Below, one piece after another: positions 17,187 to 26,486 of a DNA stretch of 64,000 nucleotides. Position numbers and translations under genes: made by a program. The stretch's first letter is position 1, and each line of letters starts with the position of its first letter. The stretch is from Georgenia muralis (GTDB taxonomy: Bacteria; Actinomycetota; Actinomycetes; Actinomycetales; Actinomycetaceae), in assembly GCF_003814705.1 (NCBI RefSeq), contig NZ_RKRA01000001.1:496001-560000 (forward strand), given 5' to 3'. The notes below the pieces were generated by a model. The model was not told where the DNA came from, did not search any database, and saw only the letters and a list, made by a program, of their open reading frames with translations.

Positions 17187-17733
17187 CCGGCGCGGCTTCG
17201 ACCACATCCGCCAACCCATCGTCCTGGGCGACGGCGCCAAATGGATCTGGAACATCGCCGATACCCACTTCACCCACGCGACCCAGATCGTGGACTACTT
17301 CCACGCCCGCGAGCACCTCGCCGACCTGACCAAGCTCCTCACCCTCGTCCTGGACGACCCCGGCGCGTTCGAGGCCGACCTCGTCGACCAGCTCGACCTG
17401 GGCCACACCGCCGCGATCGCCGCCGCCGTCGACCGCCTCGACCTATCCGACCACGCCCCCGACCTGGCCCGCCCCGCCGCCACCGAGGTCGCCTACTTCA
17501 CCACCAATCACCACCGCATGCAGTACGCCGATTTCCGCGCCAACGGCTACTACATCGGCTCCGGACCCGTCGAGGCCGCCTGCAACACCATCGTCAAACA
17601 ACGCGCAAAACGAGCCGGCATGCACTGGACCATCCACGGCCTCGACCCCGTCCTCGCCCTCCGCACCCTCCACCAATCCAGACGCGACGACCTCCTCTGG
17701 CCCACGACCACGAGCCCGACACCACAAACCTGA
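17187..17733 (+). pseudogene. ISKra4-family transposase, 3' part
   Basis: The continuation after IS3 reads RRGFDHIRQPIVLGDGAKWIWNI (second catalytic Asp in GDGA), HFTHATQIVDYFHAREHLADL, and GYYIGSGPVEAACNTIVKQRAKRAGMHW with the third catalytic Glu. It ends at TGA 17733, inside the element's right terminal repeat. It has no start of its own. It should not be read as a separate ISL3 gene. Confidence 0.88.
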
Positions 17734-17773
17734 CGCACACCCGATGTCGGTGGGGGCTGGGAGGGTGGCATGC

Positions 17774-18976
17774 ATGGAGACGACGACGTGGATCGTGGCG
17801 CTGGTCGCCCTCGCGGCCGGCCTGGTGGCGGGCTTCGCCGTGGCAGCGGTCCGGGCGGCCGCCCGGGTGGGCGAGGCACGCGAGGAGCGCGCCGGTGAGC
17901 TGGCCGACCTGCGTGTGGAGGCAGCGACCGCGCGGGCCCGGGCGGACCGGCTCGCCGAGGAGGTCGAGGGGCTGCAGGAACGGGCCCGCCAGGACCAGGA
18001 CGTCCTGCGCGCGCTGGCGCCGGTCCAGTCGGCGCTGCACCAGGTCGGGGAGCACGTGGCGCTGCTCGAACGTGAGCGCACCGAGCAGTTCACCGTGCTC
18101 ACCGAGCAGCTCCACCACGCGCGCCGGGCCGACGCCGAGCTCCAGCGCACGACGGCGCAGCTGGAGTCGGCGCTGCGGTCGACATCGGCACGAGGACAGT
18201 GGGGTGAGGTCGAGCTCCGCCGGGTGCTGGAGGCCTCAGGGATGATGCGCCACGTCGACTTCGTGGAGCAGCGGGCTCTCGCGCCGAGCGGGGCGGCCCG
18301 CGGGGCCGGGCGGCCCGACGTCGTCGTCCACCTGCCCGGGGAGCGCTACGTGGCGATCGACGCGAAGGTCCCCATGGACGCCTACCTCGAGGCGAGCGCG
18401 ATCGGACCACGGGCCACGGGCGCCGACGCCGAACGCCGCGAACGCCTCCTCGCCGCGCACGCGAAGGCGCTGCGGGCGCACGTCGAGGCCCTCGCGAAGC
18501 GGCGCTACCACGAGCAGCTCCCGGGCTCGCCCGAGCTGGTCGTGCTGTTCGTGCCCTCGGAGGGCCTGCTGGCCGGCGCCCTGGAGGCAGATCCCACGCT
18601 GCTCGAGCACGCCCTGCGGCTCGGGGTGGCGCCGTGCTCGCCCTCGTCCCTCCTCGCCCTGCTGCGCACGACGGCGTCGATCTGGTCCGCGGAGCAGGTG
18701 GCCGACGAGGCCAAGGAGCTCCTCGAGCTCGGCCGGACCCTCTACGAGCGTCTCGGTGTCGTGGCCGGGCACGTCAGCGCGCTGGGCCGCTCGCTGCGGG
18801 CGAGCGTCCAGCACTACAACAAGGTCGTCGCCTCGGTGGAGCAGCGCCTCCTCGTCACGGCCCGCGACTTCGAGTCCCTCGCCGGGGACTCCCTCGCCGT
18901 GGCGCCCGTCTCGTCCGACGACGGTCAGGTGCGCGAGTTCACCGCGCCGGAGCTCGTCACGGAGCGCAGCGCCTAG
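17774..18976 (+). CDS. rmuC: DNA recombination protein RmuC
   Basis: This protein has 400 residues. An N-terminal transmembrane helix (residues 5-27) precedes a long Arg/Glu-rich coiled coil (to about 140). The RmuC nuclease-like domain follows: GQWGEVELRRVLEASGM, RPDVVVHLPGERYVAIDAKVPMDAYLEA and LPGSPELVVLFVPSEGLL, the restriction-endonuclease-like core with conserved Asp and Lys (IDAKVP). ATG 17774 follows GGGAGGGTG. The ISKra4 target duplication lies 24 bp upstream, so the insertion separated this gene from its former promoter region. Confidence 0.95.
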   Translation: METTTWIVALVALAAGLVAGFAVAAVRAAARVGEAREERAGELADLRVEAATARARADRLAEEVEGLQERARQDQDVLRALAPVQSALHQVGEHVALLERERTEQFTVLTEQLHHARRADAELQRTTAQLESALRSTSARGQWGEVELRRVLEASGMMRHVDFVEQRALAPSGAARGAGRPDVVVHLPGERYVAIDAKVPMDAYLEASAIGPRATGADAERRERLLAAHAKALRAHVEALAKRRYHEQLPGSPELVVLFVPSEGLLAGALEADPTLLEHALRLGVAPCSPSSLLALLRTTASIWSAEQVADEAKELLELGRTLYERLGVVAGHVSALGRSLRASVQHYNKVVASVEQRLLVTARDFESLAGDSLAVAPVSSDDGQVREFTAPELVTERSA

Positions 18977-19055
18977 CCCACCCGCCGCCGTGGTGGGGTG
19001 CGGCGGGGGCGGAGCTCCGTGCCCGCCCCCGTGCGAGAGCATCGGCGCGGTGGGC

Positions 19056-20159
19056 TCAGCCCTCCGCGCCGGCCACGGCCCGCTCACGACGCGCGCGGTG
19101 AGGACGGTCCGGCTGCTCGCCGGCGCTCTTGAGGTCCGCGCGAAGGTTCTTGGGCAGGGAGAACATGATGTCCTCCGTGGCGGTGCGCACCTCCTCGACC
19201 CCGGTGAACCCGAGCTCCTTGAGCCGGTCGACGACCGTGCGCACGAGGATCTCCGGCACGGAGGCCCCCGAGGTCAGCCCGACGGTGGTCGCGCCGGTGA
19301 GCCAGGCCGGGTCGATCTCGTCGGCCTTGTCCACCCGGTAGGCGGCGCCGGCGCCGGCCTCGAGCGCGACCTCGACCAGACGCACCGAGTTCGAGGAGTT
19401 CGCCGACCCCACGACGATGACGACGTCGGCGTTCGGTGCCAGGCGCTTGACGGCCACCTGCCGGTTCTGGGTGGCGTAGCAGATGTCGTCGCTGGGCGGG
19501 TCCTGCAGGTGGGGGAATCTCTCGCGCAGGAGCGCGACCGTCTCCATGGTCTCGTCGACGCTGAGCGTGGTCTGGGAGAGCCAGATGACCTTCTCGGGGT
19601 CCCGGACCTGGACCTGGCCCACCTCGTGGGGACCGTTGACGACCTGGATGTGCTCGGGCGCCTCGCCCTGGGTGCCCTCGACCTCCTCGTGCCCGTCGTG
19701 GCCGATGAGGAGGATGTCGTAGTCGGACGACGCGAAGCGCACCGCCTCCTTGTGCACCTTCGTCACCAGGGGGCAGGTGGCGTCGATCGTGGCCAGGTGC
19801 CGTGCGGCGGCCTGGGCGTGGACGGCCGGGGAGACGCCGTGCGCGGAGAAGACGACGCGGGCACCCTCGGGCACCTCGTCGGTCTCCGCGACGAAGATCG
19901 CCCCCCGCTCGGTGAGGGTCTCGACGACGAACTTGTTGTGCACGATCTCCTTGCGCACGTACACCGGCGCACCGTAGAGCTCCAGGGCCTTCTCGACGGC
20001 GTCGACCGCCCGGTCCACGCCGGCGCAGTACCCGCGGGGCGCGGCCAGGAGGATCCGCTTGCCCTCCGGCGACGGCTCGGACGACACCGGGGCGGGGAAC
20101 GCCGAGGCGCCGGCGAGCGAGGAGGTCGCCGGGGCGGGGGTCGTCTGCGCAGAAGTCAC
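19056..20159 (-). CDS. ispH: 4-hydroxy-3-methylbut-2-enyl diphosphate reductase
   Basis: IspH performs the last step of the MEP pathway, making IPP and DMAPP by an iron-sulfur enzyme. It has 367 residues from GTG 20159, with a 33-residue Ala/Pro/Ser-rich extension before [18 protein letters not shown]. The three cluster Cys are in GYCAGV (Cys45), [13 protein letters not shown] and [21 protein letters not shown] and [11 protein letters not shown] are substrate-binding motifs. The extension suggests a possible later start. It is divergent from xseA, with which it is often linked in actinobacteria. Confidence 0.97.
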   Translation of the reverse strand: MTSAQTTPAPATSSLAGASAFPAPVSSEPSPEGKRILLAAPRGYCAGVDRAVDAVEKALELYGAPVYVRKEIVHNKFVVETLTERGAIFVAETDEVPEGARVVFSAHGVSPAVHAQAAARHLATIDATCPLVTKVHKEAVRFASSDYDILLIGHDGHEEVEGTQGEAPEHIQVVNGPHEVGQVQVRDPEKVIWLSQTTLSVDETMETVALLRERFPHLQDPPSDDICYATQNRQVAVKRLAPNADVVIVVGSANSSNSVRLVEVALEAGAGAAYRVDKADEIDPAWLTGATTVGLTSGASVPEILVRTVVDRLKELGFTGVEEVRTATEDIMFSLPKNLRADLKSAGEQPDRPHRARRERAVAGAEG

Positions 20160-20378
20160 CCACCCAGGGTACGTGGGGCCCGCCGGGCGGGGCATCCTGC
20201 GCCCGCTCCCGCGGCCGTGACCTGCGTCGCGGACGACCGGGACCGTGCAACGACCGCACCGAGGGCCGCCCCAGGGGTGCACACCGAGGACTGCCCCGTG
20301 GGTGCACCATCGAGGGCTGCCGGTAGAGGTGCCGCGGCGGCACCGTGCCCCGTGGGCGCCGGGTGAGAGGGTGGGACC

Positions 20379-21674
20379 GTGAGCAGCCAGAGCCCGCCCG
20401 CCCCACGCCGCCTCGCCGCCCGGGCGCTGGAGACGACCCCGGAGAACCCCTGGCCGGTTCGGCTGCTGTCGTCGAAGATCACCGAGTACGTCTCACGGAT
20501 GTCCCCGCTGTGGGTCGAGGGGCAGGTCGTCCAGCTCAACCGCCGCCCGGGCGCGTCGCTCGCGTTCATCACGCTTCGCGACCCCGCGGCGGACATGTCG
20601 CTGCCCGTCGCGGTGGACGCCCGGGTGGTCGGCGCGCTGCCGGCGCCCCTGGAGGAGGGCTCCCACGTCGTCGTCCACGCCCGGCCGACCTTCTGGCCGA
20701 AGCGCGGCACGCTGCAGCTGCAGGCGGACGACATCCGTCCCGTGGGCGTCGGTGAGCTCCTCGCCCGCATCGAGCAGCTCAAGCGCGTCCTGGCGGCCGA
20801 GGGCCTCTTCGACGCCGGGCGCAAGCGCCCCCTGCCCTTCCTCCCCGGCCGCGTGGGTCTGGTGTGCGGCCGTGAGTCCAAGGCCGAGCACGACGTGGTC
20901 GTCAACGCCCACGCGAGGTGGCCGGCGCTGCGTTTCGAGATCCGGGAGGTCGCCGTCCAGGGCGCCCGTGCCGTGACCGAGGTGTGCGCGGCCCTGGCCG
21001 AGCTCGACGCCGACCCAGCAGTGGAGGTCATCGTCCTCGCCCGGGGCGGCGGCTCCGTGGAGGACCTCCTGCCGTTCTCCAACGAGGCGCTGGTCCGGGC
21101 GGTCGCCGCGTGCCGCACGCCGGTCGTCTCGGCGATCGGGCACGAGACCGACACGCCTCTCGTGGACCTCGTCGCCGACCACCGTGCCTCGACCCCGACC
21201 GACGCGGCCAAACGGATCGTCCCCGACGTCGCCGAGCAGCGACGCGGCGTCCTGCAGTCGCGTCAGCGCATCCGGGCGGCGGTCGCCGGGCGGGTCGCGG
21301 CCGAGCAGCGCGGCCTGGACGCGGTGCGCTCGCGTCCGGTCCTCGCCGAGCCGACGACCCTCGTGACCCGCCGCGCCGAGGAGGTCGCTCGCCTCACCGC
21401 CGGTGCCCGCCGCGCGTTCACCTGGCGCACCGAGCGGGCCGGCGCCGAGCTCGACGCCCTCCACGGCCGGCTGGTGGCCCTCTCCCCCGCCGCGACGCTC
21501 GCCCGGGGGTACGCGGTGCTCCGCACGCCGGAGCGGGTCGTGCGCTCCGCCGACGAGGTGGCGGTCGGGGACCGGCTCGAGGCCCTCCTGGCCGGCGGCC
21601 GGCTCGACGTGGACGTCGTCGGCTCCCACCCGGGCGGACCCGCCGGTACGCGGGGCGGCCCGTCCTCGGGGTGA
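20379..21674 (+). CDS. xseA: exodeoxyribonuclease VII large subunit
   Basis: This 431-residue protein has an N-terminal OB fold ([25 protein letters not shown]), a nuclease core with the family signatures [41 protein letters not shown] and [25 protein letters not shown], and a long coiled-coil region and C-terminal barrel ([20 protein letters not shown]). With XseB it forms the ssDNA exonuclease of mismatch and crosslink repair. It is followed 84 bp later by xseB. Confidence 0.97.
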   Translation: MSSQSPPAPRRLAARALETTPENPWPVRLLSSKITEYVSRMSPLWVEGQVVQLNRRPGASLAFITLRDPAADMSLPVAVDARVVGALPAPLEEGSHVVVHARPTFWPKRGTLQLQADDIRPVGVGELLARIEQLKRVLAAEGLFDAGRKRPLPFLPGRVGLVCGRESKAEHDVVVNAHARWPALRFEIREVAVQGARAVTEVCAALAELDADPAVEVIVLARGGGSVEDLLPFSNEALVRAVAACRTPVVSAIGHETDTPLVDLVADHRASTPTDAAKRIVPDVAEQRRGVLQSRQRIRAAVAGRVAAEQRGLDAVRSRPVLAEPTTLVTRRAEEVARLTAGARRAFTWRTERAGAELDALHGRLVALSPAATLARGYAVLRTPERVVRSADEVAVGDRLEALLAGGRLDVDVVGSHPGGPAGTRGGPSSG

Positions 21675-21758
21675 CCGCCGGAGGCGAACCAGCGGGTGCA
21701 CGTCCACGGCCGGGGGGCGACGCTGCGGATGTCCCCGGGCTGCGGCAGACTGTGCCGC

Positions 21759-22070
21759 GTGAGCCCCAGCGACGACCGTTCCGAGGTGTCCGCACTCAGC
21801 TACGAGCAGGCGAAGGAGGAGCTGGTCGAGGTGGTGCGCCGCCTCGAGACCGGCTCGGCCTCCCTCGAGGAGTCCCTCGCCCTGTGGGAGCGCGGGGAGG
21901 CCCTCGCCGCGCACTGTCAGGAGTGGCTCGACGGCGCCCGTCGACGCCTGGACTCGGCCCACTCGGCCGTGGCGCCGGAGGAGACGGCCGCCGGCACCGA
22001 GACCCCGGCGGACCGTGAGGCCGCCCTGGACGACGCCGCTGCCGGCGTACCCGAGGAGGACGAGCGATGA
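21759..22070 (+). CDS. xseB: exodeoxyribonuclease VII small subunit
   Basis: This 103-residue protein begins at GTG 21759. The conserved core [52 protein letters not shown] is the two-helix XseB fold that coats the large subunit's coiled coil. It is followed by an acidic, unstructured tail of about 35 residues. The stop overlaps the next start by ATGA, so the sugar kinase is translationally coupled. Confidence 0.95.
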   Translation: MSPSDDRSEVSALSYEQAKEELVEVVRRLETGSASLEESLALWERGEALAAHCQEWLDGARRRLDSAHSAVAPEETAAGTETPADREAALDDAAAGVPEEDER

Positions 22071-23203
22071 CCACCCCCGCGCCCGACGGTCCCGCCCCGG
22101 TCGGCCCCACCCCGCCGCCGGACGGTCCCGTACCCGGCCCGGAGGAGCCCGTGCAGCGCTCCTCCCGCGCTCCCGCCGAGCACGACCCCTTCCGCCCCGC
22201 GCACGACCCCGAGCTCGACGCCCGTCCGAAGCCCCCCACGACCGAGGCCTACGGCGCCGATCAGCACGGCCTCCCCGGCGACCACGACGGCGGCGGTGCC
22301 CTCGTGATCGGCGAGGCCCTCGTCGACATCGTCGAGCGCCCTGGCGAGGAGCCGGTCGAGCACCCCGGCGGGTCACCCGCCAACGTCGCGGTCGGTCTGG
22401 CCCGACTGGGTCGTGACGTCGAGCTGGTCACCTGGTTCGCCGCCGACGACCGAGGCGCGACGCTGCGCGCGCACCTGGAGCTGGAGAACGTCCGGCTCTC
22501 CGCCGGATCGAGCCGCGCGGCGCGCACCTCCACGGCCCGGGCCCGGCTCGACGGGTCCGGCTCGGCCAGCTACGAGTTCGACCTCGACTGGTCGCCCGAG
22601 GCCCCTGCGGAGCTCGGCCGGCCCGTGCTCGCCCACACCGGCTCCATCGCCGCGGTCCTCGAGCCGGGCGCCCGCACCGTGGCCGCCACGCTCGACGCCC
22701 TGCGCGGCACGGCGACGATCTCCTACGACCCCAACGCCCGCCCCGACCTCATGGGCGACGCGGCCACCGCCCGGCAGACGGTCGAGCGCCTCGTCGCCGG
22801 GGCCGACGTCGTCAAGGTCTCCGACGAGGACCTTGCCTGGCTCGCCCCGGACGAGGCACCCGAGGACGTCGCCCGCCGTTGGCTGACCACCGGTCCGGCG
22901 CTCGTCGTCGTCACCCGCGGCGGGGAGGGCGCCTGGGCCGTGGCCGCCTCGGGCGAGGTCACCGTTCCCGCCGAGCGCGTCGACGTCGTCGACACCGTCG
23001 GCGCCGGCGACTCCTACATGGCCGGCATCCTTGACGGGCTGTGGGCGGCTGGCCTGCTCGGTGCGCACCGCCGCGAGGCGCTGCGCGCCATCGACGCGGA
23101 CACCGTCACCCGGGTGCTGCGCGCGGCGGCGACGATCGCCGCGATCACCGTCTCGCGGGCCGGGGCGAACCCGCCCACCAGGGCGGAGCTCACCGCCCGG
23201 TGA
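22067..23203 (+). CDS. PfkB-family carbohydrate kinase (fructokinase-like)
   Basis: This 378-residue protein starts with about 75 Pro/Asp-rich residues that look disordered. The ribokinase fold then begins at [38 protein letters not shown] (substrate-binding GG). The C-terminal signature [14 protein letters not shown] has the catalytic Asp near residue 315. The N-terminus before ALVIGE may be overcalled, but the ATGA overlap with xseB supports it. The substrate is unproven; the ABC sugar importer encoded convergently next door would be a logical supplier. Its last codons lie inside a 17-bp tandem repeat. Confidence 0.88.
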   Translation: MTTPAPDGPAPVGPTPPPDGPVPGPEEPVQRSSRAPAEHDPFRPAHDPELDARPKPPTTEAYGADQHGLPGDHDGGGALVIGEALVDIVERPGEEPVEHPGGSPANVAVGLARLGRDVELVTWFAADDRGATLRAHLELENVRLSAGSSRAARTSTARARLDGSGSASYEFDLDWSPEAPAELGRPVLAHTGSIAAVLEPGARTVAATLDALRGTATISYDPNARPDLMGDAATARQTVERLVAGADVVKVSDEDLAWLAPDEAPEDVARRWLTTGPALVVVTRGGEGAWAVAASGEVTVPAERVDVVDTVGAGDSYMAGILDGLWAAGLLGAHRREALRAIDADTVTRVLRAAATIAAITVSRAGANPPTRAELTAR

Positions 23204-23294
23204 GTCTGGCCGCCCGGTGAGTCGGGCCGCCCGGTGAGTCGGGCCGCCCGGTGAGTCGGGCCGCCCGGTGAGTCTGGCCGCCCGGCGACCGGGG
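23193..23294 (+). repeat. 17-bp tandem repeat, five units plus a decayed sixth
   Basis: The unit is ccgcccggtgagtcggg; units 1 and 5 carry one change (tctgg). The first unit contains the stop codon TGA of the PfkB kinase, so expansion began at the end of a coding sequence. The array lies between the convergent kinase and ABC ATPase genes. Unit length is not a multiple of three and there are no spacers, so it is not CRISPR. Confidence 0.93.
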
Positions 23295-23313
23295 GTGCTG
23301 CCGGCGCCTGCCG

Positions 23314-24606
23314 TCAGCCGGCGGCCGGGGCGTCCCCGGCGCCGGCCAACGCCTCGTTCTTGCCGTGGCGCTTCTGGGCCCGTTCCAGGGCGCGGCGACG
23401 CATCTCGCGGGCCTGCTCCTCGAGCTCGTCGGCGCGCGCCTCGTCCCGGGTGAGGTTGGCCCCCGACTCGGGGTCGAACACGTGCATCGCGCCGGGGTCG
23501 AACCACAGCTCGGCGGTGTCGCCGTCGCGAACGGTCGAGAGGGACTCCAGCGCCACGACGAGCTGGGTGCGCATGCCCTCGCCGTCGAGGTCACGGTCCA
23601 GCTCCTCGAGCTTGCCCCGCACCGCCTCGTGGGTCTCGAACGGGATGTAGGCGTAGAGGACCTCGCCCAACCACTCGGTGACGTCGACATCGGCCTCGAA
23701 GAGGAGGCCCTTGCTGCGCTGGTCGCCGGTCATCGTCTCGGCGTCCTCGAAGGAGTCGGGCCGGATCCCGACGATCACGATCTCCCTCTCGCCCACCGCG
23801 GACCGCAGCCGGTCGTCCATGGGCACGTCGACGAAGGGCAGGTGGAGAACGTCCCCGCGGGCCATGCCAGGGACGAAGTTCATCGGCGGGGACCCGATGA
23901 ACCCGGCCACGAAGAGGTTGACCGGCTGGTCGTACAGGCCCCGCGGGCTGGCCACCTGCTGCAGCTCGCCGCGCCGCAGCACCGCGACCCGGTCGCCGAG
24001 CGTCATCGCCTCGGTCTGGTCGTGGGTGACGTAGACCGTGGTCGTGGCGAGGGTGCGCTGGAGGCGGGCGATCTCGGTGCGCATCTGCCCGCGGAGCTTG
24101 GCGTCGAGGTTGGACAGCGGCTCGTCGAAGAGGAACGCCTTGGCCTCACGCACGATGGCGCGGCCCATGGCGACCCGCTGGCGCTGGCCGCCGGAGAGGT
24201 TGGCTGGCTTGCGCTCGAGGTGCTCGTCGAGCTCGAGCAGGGTGGAGGCCCGGCGCACCCGCTGGTCGATCTCGTCCTCGGTGAACTTTCCCTTGGTCAG
24301 GCGCAGCGGGAAGGCGATGTTCTCGTAGACGGTCAGGTGCGGGTAGAGGGCGTAGTTCTGGAAGACCATCGCCAGGTCGCGGTCGCGCGGCGCCTTGTCG
24401 TTGACGACGACGTCGTCGATCCTCAGCTCGCCGTCGGTGATGTCCTCCAGTCCCACGATCATCCGCAGCAGGGTGGACTTCCCGCAGCCGGAGGGCCCGA
24501 CGAGGATGACGAACTCGCCGTCGGCGATGTCGAGGTCGATCCCCTTCACGGCGGTGAACCCGTCGGGGTAGGTCTTCACGACGTTGTCGAGGGTGATCGA
24601 AGCCAT
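23314..24606 (-). CDS. ABC transporter ATPase, MsmK/UgpC type
   Basis: This 430-residue ATPase powers carbohydrate uptake. Walker [10 protein letters not shown] (37-45), Q-loop [10 protein letters not shown], signature LSGGQRQR (137-144), Walker B LFDEP (159-163) and H-loop VTHDQTEA are all present. The C-terminal half contains the MOP/TOBE regulatory domain ([30 protein letters not shown]). It ends in an extended charged helix, with about 45 residues more than MsmK. It is the last gene of the importer operon, 37 bp after the second permease; such ATPases often serve several importers. Confidence 0.95.
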   Translation of the reverse strand: MASITLDNVVKTYPDGFTAVKGIDLDIADGEFVILVGPSGCGKSTLLRMIVGLEDITDGELRIDDVVVNDKAPRDRDLAMVFQNYALYPHLTVYENIAFPLRLTKGKFTEDEIDQRVRRASTLLELDEHLERKPANLSGGQRQRVAMGRAIVREAKAFLFDEPLSNLDAKLRGQMRTEIARLQRTLATTTVYVTHDQTEAMTLGDRVAVLRRGELQQVASPRGLYDQPVNLFVAGFIGSPPMNFVPGMARGDVLHLPFVDVPMDDRLRSAVGEREIVIVGIRPDSFEDAETMTGDQRSKGLLFEADVDVTEWLGEVLYAYIPFETHEAVRGKLEELDRDLDGEGMRTQLVVALESLSTVRDGDTAELWFDPGAMHVFDPESGANLTRDEARADELEEQAREMRRRALERAQKRHGKNEALAGAGDAPAAG

Positions 24607-24643
24607 CGGGGCCTCTCCTTCGTGGGTGCGGGTCCGCGGGGCC

Positions 24644-25492
24644 TCAGCCCTTGACGGCGCCCTGGGTCAGACCGGAGACGATGCGGCGCTGGAAGAGCAG
24701 GACGATGATGACGACGGGCACGGTGACGACGACGGCGGCCGCGGAGATCGCCCCTGTGGGCTCCTCGAACTGCGAGGCCCCGGTGAAGAACGCGAGCGCG
24801 GCCGGCACCGGCCGGGCCGCCGACGTCGAGGTGAGCGAGATGCCGTAGACGAAGTCGTTCCACGCGATGAAGAAGGCGATGATCGCCGTCGTGAAGACGC
24901 CGGGGGCGGCGAGCGGCACCACGGCCTTGCGGAACGCCTGCCACGTGGTCGCGCCGTCGACCTGCGCGGCCTGCTCCAGCTCCCACGGGATCTGCTTGAA
25001 GAACGCCGTGAGGGTCCAGATGGAGATCGGCAGCGTCAGGGAGAGGTAGGGGATGATCAGGCCCAGCCAGGTGTCGTACAGCCCGATGTTGCGCCAGAGG
25101 TTGAACAGCGGTGTGACGATGGAGATGACGGGGAAGATCGACACCGCGAGCGCCGTCGTGAGGATGAGCCGCTTGCCCGGGAAGTCCAGCCGCGCGATGG
25201 CGTAGGCGGCGAAGGTCGCCAGGACGACGGCGATGAAGGTCGAGATGAGCGAGATGCCGATCGAGTTGCGCAGGGCGGGCAGGAACAGGTCCTGCGCGCT
25301 GCCGCCGGGGGCGAGGATGGCGGCGTAGTTCTCCCCCGTCCACTCCTGGGGCAGGAACGTCCCGGAGAAGAGTCCCTCCTGGGTCTTGAACGACGTCATG
25401 ATGATGGACAGGACCGGGAAGAGGGACCACACCAGCACCGCCACCGCGATGGCGGCCCAGCCGACCTTCTGCCTCGTCGTCAGGGCACCCAT
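24644..25492 (-). CDS. carbohydrate ABC transporter permease, MalG type
   Basis: This 282-residue membrane protein has six predicted helices. The binding-protein-dependent transport EAA loop reads [26 protein letters not shown]. The N-terminus ([27 protein letters not shown]) and the periplasmic loop with GENYAAIL are typical for sugar permeases of the MalG class. Its ATG is two bases after the stop of the other permease, so the genes are co-translated. Substrate not defined by sequence. Confidence 0.95.
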   Translation of the reverse strand: MGALTTRQKVGWAAIAVAVLVWSLFPVLSIIMTSFKTQEGLFSGTFLPQEWTGENYAAILAPGGSAQDLFLPALRNSIGISLISTFIAVVLATFAAYAIARLDFPGKRLILTTALAVSIFPVISIVTPLFNLWRNIGLYDTWLGLIIPYLSLTLPISIWTLTAFFKQIPWELEQAAQVDGATTWQAFRKAVVPLAAPGVFTTAIIAFFIAWNDFVYGISLTSTSAARPVPAALAFFTGASQFEEPTGAISAAAVVVTVPVVIIVLLFQRRIVSGLTQGAVKG

Positions 25493-25493
25493 G

Positions 25494-26486
25494 TCACTCC
25501 CCTCCCCGGGCGCTGGCCAGGTCGACCTTGAAGCCCTTGACCGCGACGAAGCTGATGAGGATCACGCACAGGAACAGCAGCACGGAGATCGCCGAGCCGA
25601 GCCCGATCTCCAGGCGCCCGATCGACGTGCGGTAGGCCAGCAACGACAGGACCTCGGTGCCGTTGGCGCCGTTGGTCATGATGAAGACGTTGTCGAAGAT
25701 CCGGAACGCGTCCAGGGCCCGGAACAGCACGGCGACCATGATCGCGGCCTTCATGTTCGGCAGGATCACCCGCTTGAGCACCTGCCAGGAGGTCGCACCG
25801 TCGACCTTCGCCGCCTCCTCGAGGTCCCCCGGCACCTGGGCCAGGCCCGAGAGGAGCAGCAGGGAGATGAAGGGCGTGGTCTTCCACACCTCGGAGGCGA
25901 TGATGACGAAGAGCGACGTCCCCTGGGCGGCGAACCAGTTGAGGTTCTCGTCGACGCCGGGCACCCAGTCGAACCAGTTGTTGACGAATCCGCCGGAGTT
26001 GATGTCGAAGGCGTAGAACCAGGCGAAGGCCGAGACCACCGTGATGATGCCGTACGGCACGAGGATCGCGGTGCGCAGCCACCCGCGCAGGGTCGTGATC
26101 GCGCGGTGCATGACCATCGCCAGGGCGAAGCCGAGCACCAGCTCGATCGCGACGGTGACGACCGTGATGAGCAGGGTCACCCACAGGCTGTCCCAGAAGA
26201 CCGCGTCGGTCAGCACCACGGCGTAGTTGCCGGCACCGACGAACTCCCGGGCGTCGGGGTCGGTGAGGCGGAAGTTGAAGAGCGAGTCGAAGACGGCCTG
26301 GAGGATCGGGTAGAGGGTCACGGCGAGCATGACGACGAACGCGGGGCCGGCGAGCATCCAGCCCAGGCGCACCTCGTCGCGCGCCCGGTCCGAGCGGCGC
26401 ACCCGCCCGGTGGTCGGCTTCCGACCCGTGGCGCTTCGCTCCCGGGTCCGGTCCACCCCGACCGGTGGCATGGCCTCGGTGCTCAC
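25494..26486 (-). CDS. carbohydrate ABC transporter permease, MalF type
   Basis: This protein has 330 residues from GTG 26486, chosen because GGGAGAGG lies seven bases upstream and the codon overlaps the binding-protein stop (GTGA). After a basic cytoplasmic tail of about 35 residues come six membrane helices starting at LGWMLAGPAFVVMLAVTLYPILQAV. The EAA loop is EEAAKVDGATSWQVLKRVILPNM. It forms the heterodimeric channel with the MalG-type permease. Confidence 0.95.
   Translation of the reverse strand: MSTEAMPPVGVDRTRERSATGRKPTTGRVRRSDRARDEVRLGWMLAGPAFVVMLAVTLYPILQAVFDSLFNFRLTDPDAREFVGAGNYAVVLTDAVFWDSLWVTLLITVVTVAIELVLGFALAMVMHRAITTLRGWLRTAILVPYGIITVVSAFAWFYAFDINSGGFVNNWFDWVPGVDENLNWFAAQGTSLFVIIASEVWKTTPFISLLLLSGLAQVPGDLEEAAKVDGATSWQVLKRVILPNMKAAIMVAVLFRALDAFRIFDNVFIMTNGANGTEVLSLLAYRTSIGRLEIGLGSAISVLLFLCVILISFVAVKGFKVDLASARGGE

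Larger units (their letters stand above)
14553..17742 (+). mobile_element. ISKra4-family element, interrupted by IS3
   Basis: The ends are GGGTGTGAGTC (14553-14563) and its imperfect inverse GACGCACACCC (17732-17742). Both are flanked directly by the 8-bp target duplication GATGTCGG (14545-14552 and 17743-17750). Inside are a small DUF6788-like gene, the two halves of the transposase and a nested IS3 element. Without the IS3 the element is about 1.9 kb, typical for the family. It separates ychF from rmuC. Confidence 0.9.

Noticed and set aside
17187-17733. Looked like an independent ISL3-type transposase gene
   Set aside because: It has no start codon of its own, and joining it to the sequence before the IS3 insertion restores one ISKra4 transposase frame across the CCG duplication.
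20493-22376. Very long open frame on the minus strand opposite xseA-xseB
   Set aside because: It is the mirror of GC-rich coding sequence: Arg/Gly/Ala-rich, without any family motif, and opposite two well-defined genes. The same applies to long frames opposite mfd, the ABC importer and phoH.
23193-23294. Possible CRISPR array
   Set aside because: The 17-bp units are directly adjacent without spacers, and no cas gene is in the window.
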